Shown: positions 8,550-15,541 of the stretch, piece by piece
Numbering within the stretch: position 1 is the first letter of the stretch
Layout: each line of letters begins with the position of its first letter
Assembly (NCBI RefSeq): GCF_938023125.1
Contig: NZ_CALHDW010000002.1
Span: 116,839-180,838, forward strand
DNA length: 64,000 bases
Direction: 5' to 3'
DNA from: an uncultured Porphyromonas sp.
GTDB lineage: Bacteria; Bacteroidota; Bacteroidia; Bacteroidales; Porphyromonadaceae
The notes under the pieces: model-generated
Databases searched by the model: none
Told to the model about the DNA's origin: nothing
What the model saw: the letters and a program-made list of their open reading frames with translations, nothing else
Program-made: the position numbers and the translations under genes

Positions 8550-9544
8550 AGGAGGTGTAGTTTGTCGTTTATAATCGCTGTAAATATATGAGATAGCTCA
8601 AGCCCGGCAGCTCGTATCTCTTGAGGGATAAAGCTCGCTTCGGTCATCCCGGGGGTCGTGTTTACCTCTAGCAACGTAGGCTTGCCGTCGGCTTCGATAA
8701 TATAGTCTACACGGATAATCCCTTGGGCGTGCAATAGAAGGGCAATATGCGAGGTGAGGTCTTGCAATTCCTTTGTGAGCTCTGTCGAGATACGCGCAGG
8801 GGTAATCTCATCGCTATTGCCATGATATTTGGCATCGAAGTCGAAGAACTCCCCTTTCTTTATCACTACCTCTGTGAGAGGGAGAGGGTGGGGTGTGTTG
8901 TTTACAATGTAGCAACCGGATGTAACTTCGCTACCTTCGATCAGACGCTCTACAAGCACCTCGGGAGCCTCTTCGAAAGCCTTTTGGATAGCCACGGAAA
9001 GTTGATCCATAGAGGTAACTTTGGTTGTGGCTATGCTAGAGCCTCCGGCATTGGGCTTTACAAATACGGGGAGAGGGATGCGCTTGGCCACCTCTTCTAC
9101 TTGGTAGGGAATGTCTGAGAATAATCTCTCGGAGGCAGCTATGCGAATGCCAAAGGCAGAGAGATAGTGGTTGCAGGTAAACTTGTCAAAGGTGAGAGAC
9201 TCGCACAAAACACCCCCCGTATTGTAGGGGATCTCGAGCATGTCGAAGTACCCTTGCAGCAATCCATTTTCGCCGGGAGTGCCATGTATGGTAATGAAAG
9301 CATAGTCGAAACGGCACTCTTTACCTCCAAAGATAAACGAGAAGTGGTTACGGTCTATAGGAAGCCATGTTTCCTCTACTTCTACCTCCCATAGATCCCT
9401 AGATAGGCGAACAAGGTAGGGAGAGAAAAGGGTCGTATCTATATTTTTTATGATGGTGGCTGCACTACGGAGCGATACTTCACGCTCGCCGGAGTACCCG
9501 CCGGCAACAATGGCTATCAGTGGTTTTTGGGTCTTCATATACAC
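8546..9544 (-). CDS. ddl: D-alanine--D-alanine ligase
   Basis: About 330 residues; translation may start at the first ATG (9544) or two codons later (9538, MKTQKPLIAIV). It joins two D-alanines using ATP to make the terminal dipeptide of the peptidoglycan stem. Visible features are the N-terminal GGYSGEREVS block, the ATP-grasp glycine-rich loop (PNAGGSSIATTKV), the RVDYI strand and the metal/substrate block EVNTTPGMTEASFIPQ. It sits between rluD (37-base gap) and the acyltransferase (ATGA overlap). Confidence 0.94.
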   Translation of the reverse strand: MYMKTQKPLIAIVAGGYSGEREVSLRSAATIIKNIDTTLFSPYLVRLSRDLWEVEVEETWLPIDRNHFSFIFGGKECRFDYAFITIHGTPGENGLLQGYFDMLEIPYNTGGVLCESLTFDKFTCNHYLSAFGIRIAASERLFSDIPYQVEEVAKRIPLPVFVKPNAGGSSIATTKVTSMDQLSVAIQKAFEEAPEVLVERLIEGSEVTSGCYIVNNTPHPLPLTEVVIKKGEFFDFDAKYHGNSDEITPARISTELTKELQDLTSHIALLLHAQGIIRVDYIIEADGKPTLLEVNTTPGMTEASFIPQEIRAAGLELSHIFTAIINDKLHLL

Positions 9545-9580
9545 TACACTATATAGGTGGAATAGGGTCGAGTTTGATAT

Positions 9581-10660
9581 CTATACGAGGGCAAGAGCAT
9601 AATCTCTCCACTCCGAGATGAGTTGCTCCATATCGGGAGGGATGGGAGCTTCGAAGCGCATAAATTCTCCGGTTGAGGGATGGGTAAATCCCAAGGTGCG
9701 AGCATGGAGGGCTTGTCTCGGGCAGGTGTCGAGCATGCGTCGTGCAAAGGCTAGGTAACTACTAGAGGGGCGACCCCGAAGTATCTCACTGCCGCCATAT
9801 TTTTCGTCACTAAATAGGGGGTGATTTATACTCTTCATATGGGCGCGGATTTGGTGGGTTCTCCCCGTCTCTAGCCGGCACTCAATGTAAGAAACAAAGG
9901 CAAAGGTCTCGAGTACCCGATAGTGTGTAACGGCATTTTTCCCCTCATCGCTATCGGGAGGGAAAACGCTCATACGAGTTCGGTCTCGGGGGTCTCTGCC
10001 AATATTGCCCTCTATTCTTCCTTCGCTCTCTTTAAAGGCTCCCCATACGAGAGCTCGGTAGCTTCGCTCAGAGGTCTTCTCAAAAAATTGCTTCCCTAGG
10101 GCCGTCTTAGCCTCGGGGCGTTTCGCCACAACAAGGAGCCCACTGGTGTCTTTGTCGATACGATGTACGAGCCCAACATTGGGGTCGTTTGCATCGTATG
10201 TGGGATCGTCTCGGAAGTAGTAAGCCAGGGCATTTACGAGGGTGCCCGTATAGTTGCCGTTGCCAGGGTGTACGACCATCCCCGCCGGCTTATTTACCAC
10301 CAGTAGGTCATTGTCTTCGTAAACAACCTCTAAGGGGATATCTTCGGCAACGATACCACGCTCGTGGGGCGGTCTGGCCAGACGTAGGGTAATAACGTCT
10401 CCGGGGCGAACTTTGTAGTTGCTTTTGATGGGGGCCTCTCCCACAAAAAGATAGCCCGCCTCTGCAGCCAGTTGGATGCGATGTCGAGAACTGTGCTCTA
10501 ACTTGTCGACTAGGAATTTATCGATACGTAGGGGAGCTTGCCCCTTATCTACAACGATGCGAAAATGTTCGTAGAGAGTTCCCCCTTCCTCATCCCCCTC
10601 TTCGTCGAGAGGTGATAGGGTGTCTAGGTCCTCCTCTTCATTCTCCCAATTCAGAGCCAT
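9581..10660 (-). CDS. rluD: RluD-family 23S rRNA pseudouridine synthase
   Basis: 359 residues. An acidic N-terminal tail (1-30) is followed by an S4 RNA-binding domain (about 44-92) and the RluA/RluD catalytic domain. The signature HRIDKDTSG is at 166-174, with Asp169 as the expected nucleophile. RluD isomerises uridines in helix 69 of 23S rRNA; assignment to RluD rather than RluC rests on the S4 domain and operon context. The gene starts one base after the PASTA gene's stop, so coupling is likely. The acidic extension is longer than in E. coli RluD. Confidence 0.88.
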   Translation of the reverse strand: MALNWENEEEDLDTLSPLDEEGDEEGGTLYEHFRIVVDKGQAPLRIDKFLVDKLEHSSRHRIQLAAEAGYLFVGEAPIKSNYKVRPGDVITLRLARPPHERGIVAEDIPLEVVYEDNDLLVVNKPAGMVVHPGNGNYTGTLVNALAYYFRDDPTYDANDPNVGLVHRIDKDTSGLLVVAKRPEAKTALGKQFFEKTSERSYRALVWGAFKESEGRIEGNIGRDPRDRTRMSVFPPDSDEGKNAVTHYRVLETFAFVSYIECRLETGRTHQIRAHMKSINHPLFSDEKYGGSEILRGRPSSSYLAFARRMLDTCPRQALHARTLGFTHPSTGEFMRFEAPIPPDMEQLISEWRDYALALV

Positions 10661-10661
10661 G

Positions 10662-11360
10662 TTACCACCATTCTTCGGGTTCGTCTTCTTTTATCGGGGC
10701 GACTTCGCGTGTGTCTATCTCCGATTGGGCCGTTGCGGAAGCATCATCCCCATTGGGACTGGCAAATAGAGACTCTTCTATGGCAAGGCTATCCGCACTA
10801 AAGCTCAAAGCATCACTCGTAACCAAAAGGGTAAGGTGTGCCTTGAGGGGAACTTTGGTGCCGGGGGGCATTAATTGGCCTTTGTCGTTGGCAATACCTA
10901 CCACAAGGCCGTTGTATTTGCCATCCACTCGCTTTAGTCCGATATTGGTGAAGCCTAAGCCTTCTAGTAGGGCGTTGGCATGACGTGCAGACTGCCCCTC
11001 TACCTCGGGTATAGCTATCATACGAGGATAAAAGGCATTGATAGTTAGGAAGATGATGCGGCGTGGCTTTACACGAGAACCCGCCTCGGGGAGGGTCTCG
11101 AAGACGGTTCCGGGTTTCATGTCCTCCACATAGTTGGAGTCCACAACTTCGTACTTCAGTCCGGCATCGTCGAGTTTCTCTATGGCTTCGTCAAAGGATA
11201 GCCCCTTTAGCTCGGGTACTGTCACTGCTTGTCCGTGCCGAGTGTAGAGATGCATCAGCAGGAATACGATAAAAAGTACCAATATGGAAATGACAACCAT
11301 CGCCACTATAGAGCTGATTGTGGGGTGTTTTCGAATGAATGTCCAGTTTCTCCAATTCAT
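10662..11360 (-). CDS. Membrane-anchored PASTA-domain protein
   Basis: 232 residues from the ATG at 11360. The in-frame start at 11486 would add 42 residues with no family character, and MNWRNWTF followed directly by a membrane helix is the natural beginning. A single transmembrane segment (about 15-37) is followed by two PASTA repeats, VPELKGLSFDEAIEKL (from about 47) and IPEVEGQSARHANALL (from about 117), and an acidic low-complexity tail ending EEWW. PASTA domains bind peptidoglycan or muropeptides. No kinase or transpeptidase domain is attached, so it may act as a cell-wall sensor or scaffold. It leads the operon with rluD, ddl and the acyltransferase. Confidence 0.85.
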   Translation of the reverse strand: MNWRNWTFIRKHPTISSIVAMVVISILVLFIVFLLMHLYTRHGQAVTVPELKGLSFDEAIEKLDDAGLKYEVVDSNYVEDMKPGTVFETLPEAGSRVKPRRIIFLTINAFYPRMIAIPEVEGQSARHANALLEGLGFTNIGLKRVDGKYNGLVVGIANDKGQLMPPGTKVPLKAHLTLLVTSDALSFSADSLAIEESLFASPNGDDASATAQSEIDTREVAPIKEDEPEEWW

Positions 11361-11602
11361 ATATTTCTTCGATTGGGGTGTAGAGCACCACAGCCTTACG
11401 CCTCTATTCGGCTCCCAAGATAATGGGAGAAATAGGGGAGGTTGGGTACTTTCCGGCATCAAAGATACAGCAAAAGAGGCACACAACGAGGTTTCTTGCC
11501 TGATTCTCTAATGAAAAAGAGGGAGAGCAAGAAGCCTATGGGCGCATCTCTTTCTCTGAGGGTTTGATTGAAAAATAGCGCCGGATTGGGAGGATTCTTA
11601 GG
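11361..11602. other. Leader region of the PASTA-rluD-ddl operon
   Basis: About 240 bases between the candidate promoter at 11603-11610 and the ATG at 11360. No gene is visible. If the promoter call is right this is a long 5' untranslated leader, but I see no recognisable riboswitch or terminator in it. Confidence 0.35.
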
Positions 11603-11610
11603 CAAAAGTA
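11603..11610 (-). promoter_or_regulatory. Candidate -7 box of the PASTA-rluD-ddl operon
   Basis: CAAAAGTA on the plus strand reads TACTTTTG on the minus strand, matching TAnnTTTG. There is no TTTG at -33, and the resulting leader would be about 235 bases, so this is tentative. Confidence 0.35.
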
Positions 11611-11721
11611 AATCCATTTTTGCCCGCTACTTTCCCTTTATTCGTAGGAGAGGAGTCCGCTATTCTCCCCGGTTCGAGGGAAAAGACTCCGGAAATATGA
11701 TGGCGTGTGTGAGGAATATTG

Positions 11722-11729
11722 TATATTTG
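11722..11729 (+). promoter_or_regulatory. -7 box for the small T9SS-tail protein
   Basis: TATATTTG matches TAnnTTTG exactly and lies 25 bases before the ATG at 11755. It covers the alternative ATG at 11719, which therefore cannot be the start. The -33 element is weak. Confidence 0.45.
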
Positions 11730-11754
11730 CAAGAGATATAGTAAATGCAGAAGT

Positions 11755-12150
11755 ATGAGCAAACAGACTACTCCATCTTTCCGTAGAACGCTGATAGGCT
11801 GCCTACTAGCGGTTTTTACTTTGGCTGTATCCACTCAAATGATGGCTGCTTCCGAAGCGCCGGAGCCAATTGCGCAAGAGGAATCCCGAGTTGCGGATTT
11901 GGGTGCTCCAGACGATGATTTTGCGTTGGTACGAGTCTTTAGTACTCCGTCTGATCTCGTGATAGAGCTCCCGACTTCTAATGTACAGCTAATAACTATT
12001 TACGATATAACGGGTCGGGTATGGTATAAGGTTGCCCCACAAGGCGAGGGCGTCTTGCGTATTGGGCATGACCAGCTCCCCTCGGGCTTACTACTTGTAG
12101 AGGTTATCAGCAAGGAGGGGCATCGCAAGACCTTTAAGGTGAAGTTGTAA
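11755..12150 (+). CDS. Small secreted protein consisting mainly of a T9SS sorting domain
   Basis: 131 residues from the ATG at 11755. A signal peptide comes first (basic start, hydrophobic LIGCLLAVFTLAVS, then QMMAA). About 25 acidic linker residues follow, then a ~75-residue domain with the hallmarks of a T9SS type A C-terminal domain: LITIYDITGRVW, LPSGLLLVEVIS and a final HRKTFKVKL. No passenger domain lies between signal peptide and tail. It could be a remnant of a larger surface protein, a free tail that engages the T9SS sorting machinery, or a small structural surface protein. The -7 box at 11722-11729 suggests it is transcribed. No partner gene is evident. Confidence 0.72.
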   Translation: MSKQTTPSFRRTLIGCLLAVFTLAVSTQMMAASEAPEPIAQEESRVADLGAPDDDFALVRVFSTPSDLVIELPTSNVQLITIYDITGRVWYKVAPQGEGVLRIGHDQLPSGLLLVEVISKEGHRKTFKVKL

Positions 12151-12296
12151 GAGAAACTCTAATTGCGGAGCGTATTAGGGTTACCCGGCGCCTAGAGCGG
12201 TGTCTGACCTGCTTCTCCTGAGGCTGGGTGTGGATAGAGGGCTGCTCTGGAGGCATACGTCCGAATAATAATTACGGCTATATAGTTGTAAACGAA

Positions 12297-13229
12297 ATGG
12301 ATATGAAAGCACCATTAACCCCACACGCAGCCAACGAAACTGCAAAATTACATACCGTAGTACTTGGTCTGCCGGATTCTCCCGGAGTCACTCCCTCTCT
12401 GGAGGAGGCTTATGATGCAACAAGCTATCGCAGTGTGGAGTTGGGTATTTATCCCCAAGAAAAAGACATAAAAAGGGAGATGGATGCATTACTCTCCGTC
12501 TTGGAGAGGTATCAAGTGGAGGTGCTTCGCCCTACGTTTATCCCCAACTACAATCAAATATTTGCCCGAGACGTAGCCTTTACCATAGGGGATCGTTTCT
12601 TTGTGGCCAATATGATAGAGGATCGGATGCGGGAGGTTGAGGCTTTCCGTCCCATCTTCGATCGCATAGCTCCCGGTCACTTGGTAGAGATGCCCAAGGA
12701 GGCACATGCCGAGGGAGGGGATGTACTTTTATATAATGATTATCTATTCATCGGTACCTGTCGGGAGGATGAATTTGATCGATATAAGACCGCACGTACC
12801 AATCGTGCCGGCATAGAGTTCTTCAAAAAGCAATTCCCCGACAAGAAGGTTATTCCGTTGCATTTGAGAAAACACGACACGGATCCTACTCAATCCATCC
12901 TGCACCTCGATTGTACTTTTCAACCGGTTGCCGAAGGGAAGGCCGTTGTTTATCCCGGAGGTTTTGCCGTAGAGGAAGAGTACCAACTGATCGAGCGCAT
13001 CTTTGGTCGCGAGAACCTCTTTGTCGTAACCCAAGAGGAGGCCATGAGCCTTTCTACGAATTTGTTCTCTCTTTCCCCCCGAGCCATTATTTCGGAAGAA
13101 CGCTTCGAGCGTTTGAACCATCACTTGGCAACCGAGTGGAATATGGTGGTAGAGGCAATTCCCTATCACGAGATCTCAAAGGAGGGTGGGTTGCTCAGAT
13201 GTTCTACTTGTCCTATTATTCGTGATTAA
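12297..13229 (+). CDS. Amidinotransferase-fold hydrolase (arginine deiminase / DDAH-like)
   Basis: About 310 residues from the ATG at 12297 (a second ATG at 12303 is equally possible). The pentein-fold motifs are in order: NYNQIFARDVAF, HAEGGDVLLYND (acidic pair), HLDCTFQPV (catalytic His) and the C-terminal GGLLRCSTCPI (nucleophilic Cys). Such enzymes hydrolyse or transfer the amidino group of arginine, methylarginines or related guanidines. The substrate cannot be assigned from sequence, and DDAH-like or citrulline-forming activity are both possible. There is no signal peptide, so it is cytoplasmic and distinct from the secreted peptidylarginine deiminase of P. gingivalis. It lies before radA with a 31-base gap. 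Confidence 0.78.
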   Translation: MDMKAPLTPHAANETAKLHTVVLGLPDSPGVTPSLEEAYDATSYRSVELGIYPQEKDIKREMDALLSVLERYQVEVLRPTFIPNYNQIFARDVAFTIGDRFFVANMIEDRMREVEAFRPIFDRIAPGHLVEMPKEAHAEGGDVLLYNDYLFIGTCREDEFDRYKTARTNRAGIEFFKKQFPDKKVIPLHLRKHDTDPTQSILHLDCTFQPVAEGKAVVYPGGFAVEEEYQLIERIFGRENLFVVTQEEAMSLSTNLFSLSPRAIISEERFERLNHHLATEWNMVVEAIPYHEISKEGGLLRCSTCPIIRD

Positions 13230-13260
13230 ATAGCTCTAGACTCCTATCCCTTCGAGAGCT

Positions 13261-14655
13261 ATGGCTGTACGCGTCAAGGTTTCATTTGTTTGTAGTGAAT
13301 GCGGAGCTTCTTATCCCAAGTGGCAAGGGCAGTGTACGGTTTGTAAGGAGTGGAATACACTAAAAGAAGAGGTTGAGCGTCCCTCTCTGTCTAAGGGTGG
13401 GGGTGTTGTGGAGCGCATTACGGGGCACAAGCCTGCTGTTGCGCGTCCTCTGCATAGCATAGAAGCCTCCGAAGAGGCTCGCTGGGATTTGTTAGATGGC
13501 GAGTTTAATCGAGTCTTGGGAGGGGGGCTGGTTCGGGGCTCTTTTACTCTACTAGGGGGAGAGCCCGGCATTGGTAAGTCCACCTTGCTCTTGCAGACCA
13601 TGCTTCGGCTTCAGACCCTTCGCATCCTCTATGTCTCCGGAGAAGAGAGTGAGCAGCAACTCAAAATGCGGGCGGATCGCCTCAATAGCGAAAAGAGTAA
13701 CTGCTTGATTTATTGCTCAACCTCCATAGAGGAAATTTTGGCAACAGCTCAAGAAGTACATCCGGATTTACTCGTTATTGATTCCATTCAGACGGTGGCA
13801 ACGTCGTCTTCGGAGAGTAGCCCCGGTACGCCATCTCAGATTAAAGAGTGCGCAAGCCTCCTCCTCCAATATGCCAAGACACAAGGCGTTTCGATTATCG
13901 TTGTTGGGCATATCACAAAGGATGGTTCTATTGCAGGTCCTAAGGTTTTAGAACACACGGTGGATACGGTGTTGCAGTTTGAGGGAGACAAACACTTCCT
14001 TTATAGGATCCTGAGAGCCAGTAAGAATCGTTTTGGTAGTACCCACGAAATAGGGATTTACGAGATGCGCAACGAGGGGCTTATGGCCGTGGAGAATCCT
14101 TCGGAACATCTAGTCTCAAAAGATATGGAGGCTCTTAGCGGAAGAGCCGTGGCTGTAGCCTTGGAGGGCGCACGCCCCCTACTTATAGAAACTCAAGCTC
14201 TCGTCAGCAGTGCCATCTATGCCAATCCGCAGCGGAGTGCTACAGGATTCGACCTCAGGCGGCTCAATATGTTGCTCGCAGTACTGGAGAAGCGCGCCGG
14301 ATTCAAGCTCATTAAGCAAGATGTCTTCTTAAATATTGCCGGAGGTATACGCATCAACGATCCGGCTGTAGACCTGGCAGTATTGTCGGCTGTGCTATCT
14401 TCGGGATTAGACCGAGCCATCCCCTCCACTTTTTGCATCGCAGGAGAGGTGGGTTTGTCTGGGGAAATTCGAGCCGTTCAGCGTATTGAACAACGCATCG
14501 CTGAGGCCGAACGTATTGGATTCAAGGATATTATTATACCGAGAAGCAACGACTCCGATCGCTTGCATCCTGCTACGGGGAGAGCGATTCGAATTCACCT
14601 TTGCAGTGGTGTGGAGGAGGCTTTCCGGATTCTATTTTCATCAACTAATCAGTAG
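13261..14655 (+). CDS. radA: DNA repair protein RadA (Sms)
   Basis: 464 residues. It is a RecA-like branch-migration ATPase of recombination. The N-terminal zinc finger uses Cys11/Cys14 and Cys25/Cys28, Walker A GEPGIGKST begins at about residue 100, and the RadA-specific KNRFG motif is at about 255. A C-terminal Lon-protease-like domain lacks a protease active site, as in other RadA proteins. The length and all domains are normal. The downstream acid phosphatase gene starts five bases after its stop, suggesting cotranscription. Confidence 0.95.
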   Translation: MAVRVKVSFVCSECGASYPKWQGQCTVCKEWNTLKEEVERPSLSKGGGVVERITGHKPAVARPLHSIEASEEARWDLLDGEFNRVLGGGLVRGSFTLLGGEPGIGKSTLLLQTMLRLQTLRILYVSGEESEQQLKMRADRLNSEKSNCLIYCSTSIEEILATAQEVHPDLLVIDSIQTVATSSSESSPGTPSQIKECASLLLQYAKTQGVSIIVVGHITKDGSIAGPKVLEHTVDTVLQFEGDKHFLYRILRASKNRFGSTHEIGIYEMRNEGLMAVENPSEHLVSKDMEALSGRAVAVALEGARPLLIETQALVSSAIYANPQRSATGFDLRRLNMLLAVLEKRAGFKLIKQDVFLNIAGGIRINDPAVDLAVLSAVLSSGLDRAIPSTFCIAGEVGLSGEIRAVQRIEQRIAEAERIGFKDIIIPRSNDSDRLHPATGRAIRIHLCSGVEEAFRILFSSTNQ

Positions 14656-14659
14656 CAGT

Positions 14660-15490
14660 ATGCGTCGTTGTATTTCTCTACTTTCGCTCACTCTCCTTTC
14701 TCTCTTGCTCAGTGGTTGTATTATTACTAATGTATCGGGGCATCGCGCTCCCGCCACTCAAGGATCTGTTTTGATCGGAGGTAAGCTCTATACTTCTGCA
14801 TGGATTCAGCACTCTGCAGAGTACAAAGCCCTTTGCCAGCAAGCCTATAATATTGCAACGGATCGGGTACTCGAAGCAACTCGTTCGCCTCTAGCTCCCG
14901 GGGCTAAGCCTTGGGCCGTTGTTACAGATATTGACGAAACCATTTTAGATAACACTCCCAATGCTGTGCATCTAGCTCTTCGAGGAAAAGAGTTTACGTC
15001 CGAATCTTGGAATAAATGGTGCGAGTTGGCCGAGGCCGATACCCTAATAGGTGCTCTAGACTTCTTCTGTTTGGCTCAGGATCGGGGTGTGGAGATTTTT
15101 TATGTCTCCAATAGAGATCCCGAGAGTAGGGCTGCAACCCTTGCCAATCTACAGAAGTTTGGGTTCCCTCAAGCCGATGAAGAGCATCTTCTCTTGCGTG
15201 AGCAGACGTCTGATAAGAGCACTCGCCGTGAAAAAATCCTCTCTAAATACAATATTTTACTCCTCTTAGGGGATAATTTAGGGGACTTCGATCATATTTT
15301 CGATAGCTTGAATGCTAAGGATCGAAAGGATGCTGTCCAAAAATTCAAGAGCGAGTTTGGTAAGAAATTTATTGTATTGCCCAATCCCAATTATGGTACT
15401 TGGGAGCGAGCAATTATACACGAAGGCCGCTCGAGTAGGGACGAAGAGCGTCTTCTTATTCAGTCCCTACGCTCCCAAAGTGGAGAGTAA
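14660..15490 (+). CDS. e(P4)-family acid phosphatase / 5'-nucleotidase lipoprotein
   Basis: 276 residues from the ATG at 14660; an upstream in-frame ATG lies inside radA and is rejected. The signal peptide ends in a lipobox (LLLSGC), so the mature protein is a lipoprotein, probably in the outer membrane. The HAD-superfamily motif I reads VVTDIDETILDN, followed by YVSNRDPE (motif II) and LLLGDNLGDF (motif IV). Family members such as Haemophilus e(P4) dephosphorylate NMN or nucleotides outside the cytoplasm so that nucleosides can be taken up. That role is inferred here; the window's own NAD biosynthesis genes make an NAD-scavenging role plausible but not required. Confidence 0.88.
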   Translation: MRRCISLLSLTLLSLLLSGCIITNVSGHRAPATQGSVLIGGKLYTSAWIQHSAEYKALCQQAYNIATDRVLEATRSPLAPGAKPWAVVTDIDETILDNTPNAVHLALRGKEFTSESWNKWCELAEADTLIGALDFFCLAQDRGVEIFYVSNRDPESRAATLANLQKFGFPQADEEHLLLREQTSDKSTRREKILSKYNILLLLGDNLGDFDHIFDSLNAKDRKDAVQKFKSEFGKKFIVLPNPNYGTWERAIIHEGRSSRDEERLLIQSLRSQSGE

Positions 15491-15541
15491 TGCTTCAGTC
15501 ATACCTTCAGGTAATTCTATACAAAGACCCTTTGCAAACAG

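Noticed and set aside
14486..14660. Upstream in-frame start for the e(P4) phosphatase
   Set aside because: It lies within radA in another frame; the signal peptide and lipobox begin at 14660.
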